A stretch of 9,234 bases of DNA from Planctomycetaceae bacterium (GCA_029259875.1 JAJDEK010000410.1:1-9234), one strand, 5' to 3'. Shown: positions 1 to 6,706, counted from the first letter of the stretch. Notes: generated from the sequence alone by a model not told the origin. Translations and numbers: made by a program.

Positions 1-426
1 ATTACCCGCGAATCTCATATGTCACGAGCCATTCAACTGTGTGATCACTCACAGAAACGAACACGTCTTCCACTGGCAGGACAAATTGCCGCAGGGAGCC
101 CGGTTCTTGCTGTGCAGGATGACGAGCATATTGATTTTGGACCATTATTCGATCCAGATGATCAGTTCTGCTTGAAAGTCAAAGGCGTCTCGATGATCGA
201 AGATCAAATCGCCGATGGTGATTACGTCGTTGTCCACAAACAAAACACTTGTAAAGAAGGCGACATTGTTGTTGCTTTAGTTGATGGCCAAGAAGCCACA
301 CTAAAACGTTACTATTCTGAAGGTGATCGTATTCGCCTTGAACCAGCAAATTCCAGTATGCAACCAATTTATTCCAAAAATGTTGATATTCTTGGAGTTG
401 TCACTGGTGTGATTCGAAAATACTAG
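1..426 (+). CDS. lexA: LexA repressor, C-terminal autoprotease part (5' end outside window)
   Basis: This is the SOS-response repressor, a cytoplasmic protein that binds operators and cleaves itself when RecA filaments form. The frame is open from base 1 (ITRESHM...), so the Met codon at 19 is probably internal, and the N-terminal winged-helix DNA-binding domain lies upstream of the window. What remains is the S24 peptidase domain. The Ala-Gly cleavage pair in IAAGSP is encoded at 91-96, the catalytic Ser in GVSM at 190-192, and the catalytic Lys in ATLKRY at 304-306. The C-terminus GVVTGVIRKY matches the usual LexA end. All three functional sites are intact, so the protease should be active. 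The gene is convergent with the response regulator gene and followed by a terminator. No SOS box can be assessed because the promoter lies outside the window. A LexA-like phage or UmuD protein is the alternative, but spacing and sequence fit LexA best. Confidence 0.92.
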   Translation: MTRESHMSRAIQLCDHSQKRTRLPLAGQIAAGSPVLAVQDDEHIDFGPLFDPDDQFCLKVKGVSMIEDQIADGDYVVVHKQNTCKEGDIVVALVDGQEATLKRYYSEGDRIRLEPANSSMQPIYSKNVDILGVVTGVIRKY

Positions 427-492
427 GAAGTCGCTCAAAAGACGACACAGTTAATTCGAATTCAGACTGATCCATAATTTTGGATACTTCCC

Positions 493-527
493 AAAAACGC
501 CTTGGTATTTTATCAGGGCGTTTTTTT
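493..527 (+). terminator. Intrinsic terminator after lexA
   Basis: AAAAACGCC (493-501) pairs perfectly with GGCGTTTTT (517-525). The stem extends inward by four more pairs (502-505 with 513-516, two of them G-T), leaving the 7-base loop TATTTTA. A run of seven T (521-527) follows on the plus strand, as expected for a Rho-independent terminator of lexA. On the minus strand the five A at 493-497 give a short U-tract, so the hairpin may also stop the convergent response regulator transcript, which ends at 546. The bidirectional role is inference. Confidence 0.85.
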
Positions 528-545
528 ATGCGCGGAAGCTCCTTA

Positions 546-1940
546 TTAGCCAGCGGCCCGAGTTTGATACTGATTCAGCTTGTTATAAAGCGTTTTCAGA
601 GCAATTCCCAACTCGGCTGCACATTTAGGCTTGTCACCATCATGCTTATCGAGCACATGATAAATCACTTCCATTTCGATATCACGTAATGTTTTTCCCT
701 GAGTACCCTCTGTCCAATTTACTGATGAGGAACCAGTAATCGGAATCACGGAATTTCTAGTGAGATTAGATGGTAAATCCATTGGCACAATCTGAACACC
801 ATCCCACAGAATGATTGCATGCTCTAACGCGTTCGCCAATTCTCGAACATTGCCCTTCCAATCATAATCCTGCAAAATCTCAACGGTTTCCGGTGCAAGA
901 ATATCTTGGGAAATGGAATCTTTTTTCAAATGTCGTTTCAATAACACGCGGGAAATTTCTGGGATATCCCCTTTACGCTCCCGTAATCCAGGCAGACGAA
1001 TTTCGAAGGTATTCACACGAAAATATAAATCTTCACGAAAAGTCCCTTCATTTACCATCTCCTGTAGATCCCGATTCGTCGCACAAACAATTCGAACATC
1101 GACATGAAATGTTTCGCTATCACCAACACGCCGCACTTCGCCTGACTCCAGAAAACGCAGCAGTTTAACCTGCATTGTTTTATCTAACTCACCTAATTCG
1201 TCTAAAAATAACGTACCACCATTGGCAATTTCGATCAAACCCTTGCGAGGAGTGTCTGCTCCGGTAAATGCTCCCTTGCGGTGTCCGAATAACTCACTCT
1301 CCACCAAGTTTTCAGGCAGAGCACCACAGTTAACTGGTACAAATGGCATTGATGCACGTGTACTCAAATCATGCACACGCCGCGCCACAAGTTCCTTACC
1401 AGTTCCGGTTTCGCCCACAATGAGAGCTGTGGAATCTGTGGGAGCAATTTTTTCGATCAGTTTTTTCACCTGCAACATTGGTGGCGACTCACCGACAATC
1501 TGACAGGGGCCTTCTGCTAGCTTGAGTCGTGACTCAAGTGCATAATTCTTGTTCTGTAAAGAACGCTTATCGGCTACTTTCTGCAGTACAGTTGCAATAT
1601 CGATTAATTTACAAGGCTTAGGTAAAAAGTCATAGGCACCACGGCGAATGGCCTGGATGGCTTCATCAATACTACCATGACCGGTACTGATGATAACCTC
1701 GGTCTCTGGAGAGACTTTATTAATATGGTCCACCACATCCCAGCCACTGAGTCCCGGCATCCGCAAATCAACAATGGCTGCATCAAAGGTGATCTTATCC
1801 AAAGCAACCAAAGCCGACTGGCCGTCTTCACAAATGGTGACATCATGTCCCATACGTGGAAGCTCAATGCGCATCACTTCACGAATGGCTGCTTCATCGT
1901 CGACAAATAAAACCCGTAATTTATTGACCGAATTACTCAA
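546..1940 (-). CDS. Sigma-54-dependent NtrC-family response regulator
   Basis: A cytoplasmic transcription activator that, once phosphorylated, uses ATP to open sigma-54 RNA polymerase promoters. Numbered from the TTG start (464 aa): the receiver is about 8-125, with acidic pair D14/D15, phospho-acceptor D58 in VDLRMP, T86 and K108. The AAA+ domain is about 147-385, with Walker A GETGTGKE (176-183), the sigma-54 contact loop GAFTGA (223-228), Walker B LFLDE (244-248), arginine-finger segment FREDLYFR (301-308) and sensor II GNVREL (363-368). A Fis-type helix-turn-helix lies at about 440-458. All key residues are present. TTG is chosen because AAGGAG (1952-1947) sits six bases before it and the receiver begins immediately after. 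An in-frame ATG at 1988 has no Shine-Dalgarno and would add 16 residues of non-receiver sequence. The partner is almost certainly the kinase encoded upstream. Target genes are unknown, so no symbol is given. Confidence 0.93.
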   Translation of the reverse strand: MSNSVNKLRVLFVDDEAAIREVMRIELPRMGHDVTICEDGQSALVALDKITFDAAIVDLRMPGLSGWDVVDHINKVSPETEVIISTGHGSIDEAIQAIRRGAYDFLPKPCKLIDIATVLQKVADKRSLQNKNYALESRLKLAEGPCQIVGESPPMLQVKKLIEKIAPTDSTALIVGETGTGKELVARRVHDLSTRASMPFVPVNCGALPENLVESELFGHRKGAFTGADTPRKGLIEIANGGTLFLDELGELDKTMQVKLLRFLESGEVRRVGDSETFHVDVRIVCATNRDLQEMVNEGTFREDLYFRVNTFEIRLPGLRERKGDIPEISRVLLKRHLKKDSISQDILAPETVEILQDYDWKGNVRELANALEHAIILWDGVQIVPMDLPSNLTRNSVIPITGSSSVNWTEGTQGKTLRDIEMEVIYHVLDKHDGDKPKCAAELGIALKTLYNKLNQYQTRAAG

Positions 1941-2073
1941 GTTGTGCTCCTTCTTCCCACTTTGACATCCTGCCAAAGAGAAAGCCATTTAACAAATTTA
2001 ATAACCGAATGGTGTTCAGGAAGGAATAGGTGAAAGGTTCTGAAGAAATTATGTTCGAATCATGCGAACTCAT
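1933..2073 (-). CDS. Short ORF (46 aa) overlapping the response regulator start
   Basis: An unrecognised short frame, possibly a small protein or a leader peptide. It starts at ATG 2073-2071, six A after a GGAG Shine-Dalgarno (2083-2080). It runs through the whole intergenic space and ends at TAA 1935-1933, overlapping the TTG start of the response regulator (1940) by 8 bases in another frame. This stop-over-start layout is typical of translational coupling. The peptide begins MSSHDSNIISSEPF, has a moderately hydrophobic middle (about residues 18-34, rich in Leu, Asn and Phe, perhaps amphipathic and too polar for a sure membrane helix) and an acidic end (KWEEGAQLE). No family is recognised. 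Either it is expressed as a small protein, or only its translation matters because it feeds ribosomes to the regulator. A chance frame remains possible. Confidence 0.45.
   Translation of the reverse strand: MSSHDSNIISSEPFTYSFLNTIRLLNLLNGFLFGRMSKWEEGAQLE
1947..1952 (-). promoter_or_regulatory. Shine-Dalgarno that sets the TTG start of the response regulator
   Basis: AAGGAG on the minus strand, six bases before TTG at 1940-1938. It lies inside the last codons of the 46-codon short frame, so a ribosome finishing that frame would pass over or expose this site. It is the main reason for rejecting the ATG at 1988. Confidence 0.75.
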
Positions 2074-2094
2074 TTTTTTCTCCAGTATAGAAAC

Positions 2095-2202
2095 TTAATA
2101 GTGTAGCTCCGGAACCGGAACTACATCCAGGACCTTTCTCTGCACAATGCGCGTGAAATAAGGAAGGGGAATTCTTAAAGCAATATGCTGTACAGAGAAC
2201 AT
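2095..2202 (-). CDS. Short ORF (35 aa) upstream of the 46-aa frame
   Basis: An unrecognised short frame starting at ATG 2202-2200, seven bases after AGGAG (2214-2210), which is one of the stronger Shine-Dalgarno sites in the window. It ends at TAA 2097-2095, and the next short frame starts 21 bases later. The peptide begins MFSVQHIALRIPLPYF, has a basic centre (TRIVQRK) and ends in a Val-Pro-rich stretch (VVPVPELHY). It has no signal peptide or clear membrane helix. Its last third coincides with a 22-bp near-palindrome. Together with the 46-codon frame it fills the gap between the kinase and regulator genes, so it may be a co-transcribed small protein or a leader. No homologue is recognised from sequence alone, and chance cannot be excluded at this length. 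Confidence 0.4.
   Translation of the reverse strand: MFSVQHIALRIPLPYFTRIVQRKVLDVVPVPELHY
2103..2124. repeat. 22-bp near-perfect inverted repeat between kinase and regulator
   Basis: The arms GTAGCTCCGG (2103-2112) and CCGGAACTAC (2115-2124) are separated by AA and match at 9 of 10 positions. It lies 18 bases or more upstream of the Shine-Dalgarno of the 46-codon frame. It could be an operator for a dimeric regulator or an RNA hairpin, since as RNA the two innermost pairs would open into a loop. No T-run follows on either strand, so it is not a simple terminator. Part of the symmetry comes from a GTTCCG-GTTCCG coding repeat in the 35-codon frame. Confidence 0.4.
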
Positions 2203-2255
2203 CCGTTTTCTCCTGTATCGTTAACTTTGTGTGAATCAATCATGGGGAGGGACGA

Positions 2256-2284
2256 GTGATATCAGATTTTAAAAATTGTGGCAA
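2256..2284 (-). promoter_or_regulatory. Possible internal promoter upstream of the short ORFs
   Basis: On the minus strand TTGCCA (2284-2279, one mismatch to the -35 consensus) is followed after 17 bases by TATCAC (2261-2256, four of six -10 matches). Initiation would fall near 2250, about 48 bases before the 35-codon frame. It would give the short frames and the response regulator a transcript independent of the kinase. The match is modest and the region is AT-rich, so confidence is low. No sigma-54 type -24/-12 motif was seen here. Confidence 0.25.
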
Positions 2285-2330
2285 TCGGAGAATTTCAAAA
2301 ATTCTAATTTCATAAAATTTACTTAACTAT

Positions 2331-3896
2331 TTATGCTGCCTTATTTTGTGCCTTTGATTTTTTAGGAAGTTCTACAAAAACAGTACTCCCTTTTCCCAGA
2401 CCTTCACTTTCTACTTCGATCCCTCCACCATGATCCTTAATAATCCGATGTGTGATCGACATCCCCAAACCGGTACCAGTTCCATCAGCCCGTTGTGTAA
2501 AGAAAGGGTCAAATAGCCTTTCTTTCACCTCCTGTGTCATCCCACACCCATCATCTCTAAAAATGAGTGCCACCGAGTCTATATTTTCACGAACTTGAAT
2601 TTCCAGAGTCCCCCCCACATCCATCGACTCCAGGGCATTAGTCATAATATTAAGTATCACCTGTTTGAGTTCTGCAGGATTGAATTCCGCGTTACACGGT
2701 TTCTTTTTAGCAAAAAGGACATTCCGCCCTTTCAAATGCTTAATCAAACTGACCATCGAGCAAACCTCCTCGATCACACCAACCAGATCATTGACACTTC
2801 GCTCTGAATTTTGACCGCGTGAAAAATCGAGTAGCTTGGAAGTGATATCCTTGCACCGCATCGCTTCTCTCTGAATTAATCCGAGATACTGTTCGACAAC
2901 TTGAATATCGGCTTCTTCACAGTGTGGTTTTAAATCAACCATCCGCCCTTGCAGGGACTCAGACGCCATCGAAATAGCAGACAGAGGATTATTGATTTCA
3001 TGAGCCACGCCAGCGGCTAGAACACCAATTCCTGCTAACCTTTCCGAGCGAACGAGTTGTTTACTGCGTTCGTCGACTTTGTGATTCAATTCATCCCGTT
3101 TTTCTTTAAACCGCATTGTCATGTGGTTAAACGCTTCAGCTAACTCTGCCATTTCATCATTGGATTGAATCTTGAAATGGTGGTCAAAATGCCCCTGAGC
3201 AACAATCCGAGCCCCTTCATGAAGATCTTGAATAGGAGAGAGTACAGTTTTGTACCCGTACCAGATGAGACAACTAAAGGCGATAAAAACAACCAGACAC
3301 GTCACCCAGACCAGATTAAACCGAGAACGGTAGATACTCGATGCACGTTTCAAAACCGCTTTAGTTCCGGAGGGAACATCGTGAATCTCCATGAGTGCCG
3401 TTTCGAGGCGCGCCACTTCAAGAATCATCTGCTGAGCCGTTATATGCCTCTCTTTAGAATTTTCCAAATCAACCTGCCGTAGAGATAGGTTCTGATGTAT
3501 TTTCATACCTGGACCGTGTTCACTAAGTTGTGACTTGGCCAATCCTCTCCAGTTTCTCACGGCAGGATCAAGGGGTAGTTGATCCACTTTTTGCAGAAAA
3601 TCTTTAATTTCTGTATGCACCTCTTTCAACTGTTGCTCAAACTTCTGTTGAAAATGGGCACTTGCTTCATCAGTACGAGAGTTCAGAATTTTCTGGAGCG
3701 GGTCATTGAGAGCAACGACAGACAAAATCAGTCGATCGCGGTTAGGGAGGTCATCTAAAGAGTATTGAAATTCAGAGACAGTATCGTGGTAAGATCGTAG
3801 ACCAGAAACTGCCCCGTATGCCAGCAAAATCAGCATACAGAAAATAATCCCCAGGCCAAAGCCTAACTTTCGTCTAATTGTTTGTGTAAAGAACAC
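2331..3896 (-). CDS. Membrane sensor histidine kinase with HAMP domain
   Basis: The inner-membrane sensor that autophosphorylates on His and passes the phosphate to a response regulator, very likely the NtrC-type protein encoded downstream. Domains over 521 aa: TM1 about 11-33; an extracytoplasmic sensor region about 34-192, predicted mainly helical with many charged heptad-like stretches; TM2 about 194-216; HAMP about 217-270; a HisKA dimerisation helix with phospho-acceptor H299 in AHEINNP; then the ATPase domain with N-box NIMTNALE (N420), G1 motif DDGCGM (449-453), F box LFDPFF (461-466) and G2 GTGTGLGMS (472-480). All catalytic motifs are intact. The start is GTG at 3896, with GGAGGT (3906-3901) four bases upstream and a plausible promoter about 50 bases further up. 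The class resembles NtrB/AtoS/ZraS kinases that pair with sigma-54 activators. The signal sensed is unknown. It is separated from its regulator gene by 390 bases, which is unusually far for such pairs. Confidence 0.93.
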   Translation of the reverse strand: MFFTQTIRRKLGFGLGIIFCMLILLAYGAVSGLRSYHDTVSEFQYSLDDLPNRDRLILSVVALNDPLQKILNSRTDEASAHFQQKFEQQLKEVHTEIKDFLQKVDQLPLDPAVRNWRGLAKSQLSEHGPGMKIHQNLSLRQVDLENSKERHITAQQMILEVARLETALMEIHDVPSGTKAVLKRASSIYRSRFNLVWVTCLVVFIAFSCLIWYGYKTVLSPIQDLHEGARIVAQGHFDHHFKIQSNDEMAELAEAFNHMTMRFKEKRDELNHKVDERSKQLVRSERLAGIGVLAAGVAHEINNPLSAISMASESLQGRMVDLKPHCEEADIQVVEQYLGLIQREAMRCKDITSKLLDFSRGQNSERSVNDLVGVIEEVCSMVSLIKHLKGRNVLFAKKKPCNAEFNPAELKQVILNIMTNALESMDVGGTLEIQVRENIDSVALIFRDDGCGMTQEVKERLFDPFFTQRADGTGTGLGMSITHRIIKDHGGGIEVESEGLGKGSTVFVELPKKSKAQNKAA

Positions 3897-3946
3897 ACTG
3901 ACCTCCGTGTCACAAGTCCTTCAGAATCGCCTGAATTTAGATTGGG

Positions 3947-3975
3947 ATCATATCTGAATTGGAGTAGAAATCCAA
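3947..3975 (-). promoter_or_regulatory. Candidate sigma-70-type promoter of the histidine kinase
   Basis: On the minus strand TTGGAT (3975-3970) is followed after exactly 17 bases by TATGAT (3952-3947, five of six -10 matches). Transcription would start near 3940, leaving about 44 bases before the GTG start. The -35 box is weak (three of six) and lies in a small inverted repeat (TTGGA...TCCAA, 3976-3960), which could be a binding site. It sits in the 144-base gap after the PP2C gene, where a promoter is expected if the kinase is not purely co-transcribed. Confidence 0.4.
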
Positions 3976-4040
3976 TGTTAAATTAGCAAACTTTGCCCCA
4001 TGAACAAAACCGTGAACGTAGCCAGACTTGGGGTTGATAA

Positions 4041-5381
4041 TCAGTCTTCTCGAGATGGCGGAGTAGAACCCTTTTTCCAACGGGCCTGATGGACCATTTC
4101 TTTTCGATAGGAATGCAAACCTGTCATCAATAGATCAATCGCACGAGAAAAATCACGAAAGGCATTCAAATACTTTTTCTTTTCTAGCCCCTCTTTGGCT
4201 TCATAGTAAATTTTATTGTGGGCTGACCATTCAATGGTCCACTCTTCTTCCATTGCAGCGCGCTGCAATTCAGACTCCATCGTTGTCAGGTATTGCAAAA
4301 AATCAGTATTAAATTTCAAACGTTCCGAACGATAGGGTTTCCACTCTACAGTTTTACTATTATCCAGGTATTCCTCGTGTGTACTGGATTCTCTTTGCGA
4401 AAATAATTTCCGTACCAGCAAGACAACCAGAAGCGACATTCCTCCAAACGTCAGAAACTCCCCTCTGTCAAATTTTGTGAGCAACCACATTACGATTCCT
4501 GTTGCTACCATGAGTGAAGCAACCCAAACTCCAGCTAACCACCACCATTCACTCCAGCTCTTCTCTGACTCCAATTCCGGTTCCGGTTCCGGAGGTCTTT
4601 CCTGCGAAAGATTTCCATCGGGAAGTTCTCCCACTCTCACCACAATCACCGAGATGTTATCAGAGCCTCCTCTTAAATTTGCCAGATTGATCATCAACCG
4701 GCAGGCATCACTGGGCTCCAGATACTTGGCAATCATCCCAATTTCTTCATCTTTGAGATGGCTGGTCAATCCATCGCTACACAAGATGTATCGATCACCT
4801 TCCATCACCGGATAAGGCCCTTCAATATCTACCTTTACGACTGGCTCCGGACCTAACGAACGCGTAATCACATTACGAGGCTCATTCAAGTAGACTTCTT
4901 CGGGTTTCATTCTCCCCTGACGGATCAACTCCCACTGCAGACTGTGATCGAAAGTGAGCTGATCAATACGATTTTCCCGGACGCGGTAAACACGACTGTC
5001 GCCTACATGACCAATTACCGCTCCTTCAGGGCAGAGACAAATTGAGCTGCAGGTCGTTCCCATTCGCATGAATTCACGATTGGCCATGCCGCGTTCATTA
5101 ATTGCCTGGTTGGCAACTTCAATAGCCGATTTTAACGACTTGGCAACGGGCCCCGGTTTATTTTTAAAGAAAGTATGCGGCACAGTTTCTGAAGCAATCT
5201 TACTTGCTAATTCACCAACGGCATGCCCTCCCATGCCATCAGCGACAAGAAAGAAGTGGCCATGATCGCGCCAACTCTCCTGGTCTTTGCAAATACGGAC
5301 AGAAATAGAATCTTCGTTATTCCTCCGTCGAAAGCCTACATCACTCTGCGATGCGAACTGAACCGGATGTTCCCAACGCAT
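4041..5381 (-). CDS. PP2C-family Ser/Thr phosphatase with membrane hairpin and TPR-like tail
   Basis: A metal-dependent (Mn/Mg) phosphoprotein phosphatase that removes phosphate from Ser/Thr, countering Hanks-type kinases. The catalytic domain occupies residues about 5-252 and carries the expected motifs: DVGFRRRNNED (14-24), VADGMGGH (46-53, metal-binding D48), MGTTC (107-111), GHVGDSRVYRV (124-134), ITRSLGPEP (172-180), CSDGLTSHL (201-209, D203) and GGSDNIS (238-244, D241). All metal-binding acids are present, so it should be active. After a Pro-Glu linker (263-270) come two membrane helices, about 279-301 and 309-326, then a charged tail of 120 residues. Residues about 389-420 of the tail look like a single TPR unit (YYEAKEGL...NAFRDFSRAID). 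Both ends are probably cytoplasmic. The start ATG has AAGGGG just upstream. No kinase gene is in the window. Simple PrpC/Stp phosphatases are about 240-260 aa, so the anchor and tail are extra. Confidence 0.93.
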   Translation of the reverse strand: MRWEHPVQFASQSDVGFRRRNNEDSISVRICKDQESWRDHGHFFLVADGMGGHAVGELASKIASETVPHTFFKNKPGPVAKSLKSAIEVANQAINERGMANREFMRMGTTCSSICLCPEGAVIGHVGDSRVYRVRENRIDQLTFDHSLQWELIRQGRMKPEEVYLNEPRNVITRSLGPEPVVKVDIEGPYPVMEGDRYILCSDGLTSHLKDEEIGMIAKYLEPSDACRLMINLANLRGGSDNISVIVVRVGELPDGNLSQERPPEPEPELESEKSWSEWWWLAGVWVASLMVATGIVMWLLTKFDRGEFLTFGGMSLLVVLLVRKLFSQRESSTHEEYLDNSKTVEWKPYRSERLKFNTDFLQYLTTMESELQRAAMEEEWTIEWSAHNKIYYEAKEGLEKKKYLNAFRDFSRAIDLLMTGLHSYRKEMVHQARWKKGSTPPSRED

Positions 5382-5485
5382 TGATTCCCCTTAAAGCAAG
5401 TCATAAAGCTACAGATTCTACCGTCTAATCACACTATCTAATATCTTGGTGAGAAAGTGCATCAAACGCCAGAGCACACTATGGG

Positions 5486-5524
5486 AAAAACTCGTTTTTG
5501 TTCTTGAAAATTAACGAAAAACGA
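5486..5524 (-). terminator. Probable terminator after flhB
   Basis: On the minus strand TCGTTTTT (5524-5517) pairs perfectly with AAAAACGA (5499-5492). Three further inner pairs (GTT/AAC) follow across a one-base bulge, with loop AATTTTCAAG. The stem is followed by G and then five T (5490-5486). The stem is AT-rich and so weaker than the one after lexA, but the position, about 80 bases beyond the flhB stop, is right for ending the flagellar operon before the phosphatase gene. Confidence 0.45.
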
Positions 5525-5529
5525 TCGAT

Positions 5530-5589
5530 TCAAAGCCCGATAGAACGGCTCACTTGAATAGTAGTACTCTGCTTGTATTTTGAGTGCAT
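5530..5589 (-). CDS. Very short ORF (19 aa) just after flhB, doubtful
   Basis: ATG 5589-5587 lies six bases after GAGGT (5600-5596) and 15 bases after the flhB stop. The frame encodes the 19-residue, basic MHSKYKQSTTIQVSRSIGL and stops at 5532-5530, just before the probable terminator hairpin. The Shine-Dalgarno and the position inside the transcript are the only support. Nothing similar is recognised, and a frame this short could easily arise by chance. Confidence 0.18.
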   Translation of the reverse strand: MHSKYKQSTTIQVSRSIGL

Positions 5590-5604
5590 AAATTTACCTC
5601 AAGG

Positions 5605-6684
5605 CTAATTTGAACCTGGCATCGTCTTGCCTGTCAGATTGTAAACATAGGCCATGATTTCGACAAACACTTCATACAACTCAAAGGGAATTTCCTGACC
5701 AGGTTTGACATCGCGATACATCTGGCGTGCCAGTGCTTTGCGTTCGATAATTGGAATTCCATGCTCATTCGCAATTTTTCGAATCTGGAAGGCGATTTCA
5801 CCGGCCCCCTTGGCGACCACAATTGGTGCCGGCATCGATTCAGGATCGTACTTGATCGCAACCGAGATATGTGTCGGATTGGTAATGACCACATCGGCAC
5901 TTTCTACTTTGGAAAGTTCTTGAGACATTGCCAGCTTCCGATGTGCCTCTTTACGTCGTTGACGAATCAAGGGGTCACCTTCCATAGATTTCATCTCTTC
6001 GCGGAGTTCCTGCTTGCTCATCATCAGGTCTTTTTCATGCTTCCATTTCTGAAACGCGAAATCCAATCCCCCTAAGATGATCAAGGCTAATGCCAGCAGA
6101 ATCCCCAGTTCAACCGAAGCACTAAAAATATCGTGCATAATGGTTTCTGGAGCGGCTCCCATTAAAGCCAGAAAACCAGGAAACATGACATAGCCGAACC
6201 AGGTTGCAATCAAAACCAACAAAAATATCTTGCCGAGGCTGATGCCCAGCTTTACCAACCCACGAACAGAAAGAATCCGCTTGGCTCCCTCAATGGGATT
6301 CAGCCGCTCCCATTTGATTTGCAGTACATCTGGAGAAATCATAACACCGACTTGAACGATATTCAAACAGATGGCAGAGATAAAGAGCGTCAGCATGGCT
6401 CCTATTGTCCCACCCAGAAATAGCTCGATCACTGCCTCACAGCGTTCTACTAACATTGCCGGTTCCATTTGCAGCCAAACCGGTGCCGTCAATGTGACCT
6501 CCATCAGGTCTTTCATATTGCTGTTCATACTAATGGCAAAAAAATAGAGAACTGCGGCGGCGGCTAACATCATGCCAGCCGCATTCAAGTCGGTACTTTT
6601 CGCAATGTTCCCTTTTTCACGGGCTTCATTGCGCCGGTGATCTGTGGGCAGTTCGGTTTTTTCTCCTGAATCATTCTCTGCCAT
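5605..6684 (-). CDS. flhB: Flagellar export apparatus protein FlhB
   Basis: The autocleaving substrate-specificity switch of the flagellar type III secretion system, in the inner membrane. Length (359 aa) is near the family norm. The N-terminus carries the family signature SGEKTELPT followed by EAREKGNIAKS. Four membrane helices lie at about 34-52, 86-113, 145-168 and 188-210. The cytoplasmic domain contains the autocleavage motif NPTH (N269-P270-T271-H272), with cleavage expected between N269 and P270, and a normal C-terminal part ending soon after the VEIMAYVYNL helix. It lies 22 bases after the fliR stop. No good Shine-Dalgarno precedes its ATG (CACTACAGAT), so translation may depend on coupling from fliR. 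It is the last gene of the fliP-Q-R-flhB run. The non-flagellar homologue (SctU) is the alternative, but the gene order supports a flagellar role. Confidence 0.95.
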   Translation of the reverse strand: MAENDSGEKTELPTDHRRNEAREKGNIAKSTDLNAAGMMLAAAAVLYFFAISMNSNMKDLMEVTLTAPVWLQMEPAMLVERCEAVIELFLGGTIGAMLTLFISAICLNIVQVGVMISPDVLQIKWERLNPIEGAKRILSVRGLVKLGISLGKIFLLVLIATWFGYVMFPGFLALMGAAPETIMHDIFSASVELGILLALALIILGGLDFAFQKWKHEKDLMMSKQELREEMKSMEGDPLIRQRRKEAHRKLAMSQELSKVESADVVITNPTHISVAIKYDPESMPAPIVVAKGAGEIAFQIRKIANEHGIPIIERKALARQMYRDVKPGQEIPFELYEVFVEIMAYVYNLTGKTMPGSN

Positions 6685-6706
6685 ATCTGTAGTGACTCAA
6701 TCTCGT

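Noticed and set aside
480..689. 69-codon plus-strand frame spanning the terminator region
   Set aside because: It runs through the lexA terminator hairpin and antisense to the regulator's Fis helix, so it is a chance frame.
815..1168. 117-codon plus-strand frame inside the response regulator gene
   Set aside because: It is antisense to the conserved AAA+ domain, has no ribosome site that I can see and no recognisable protein features.
1521..1538. 18-bp dyad CTTGAGTC-GT-GACTCAAG
   Set aside because: It lies within the response regulator coding sequence (linker LESRLK) and is explained by codons; there is no sign of a regulatory role.
1961..1988. Lipobox-like LAGC at the N-terminus of the long form of the response regulator
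   Set aside because: It lies upstream of the better supported TTG start, and a cytoplasmic DNA-binding regulator should not be lipidated.
2289..2305. Perfect 7-bp inverted repeat AGAATTT-CAA-AAATTCT after the kinase gene
   Set aside because: The stem is AT-only apart from one pair per arm and is not followed by a T-run, so it is too weak to call a terminator.
4580..4594. 15-base match, in opposite orientation, to 2107-2121 (CTCCGGAACCGGAAC)
   Set aside because: Both copies are simple CCGGAA repeats encoding Pro-Glu or Val-Pro runs, so low complexity is the simplest explanation.
5458..5471. Sigma-54-like TGGC...GCA upstream of the phosphatase gene
   Set aside because: The spacing between GG and GC is 8 bases instead of the required 10.
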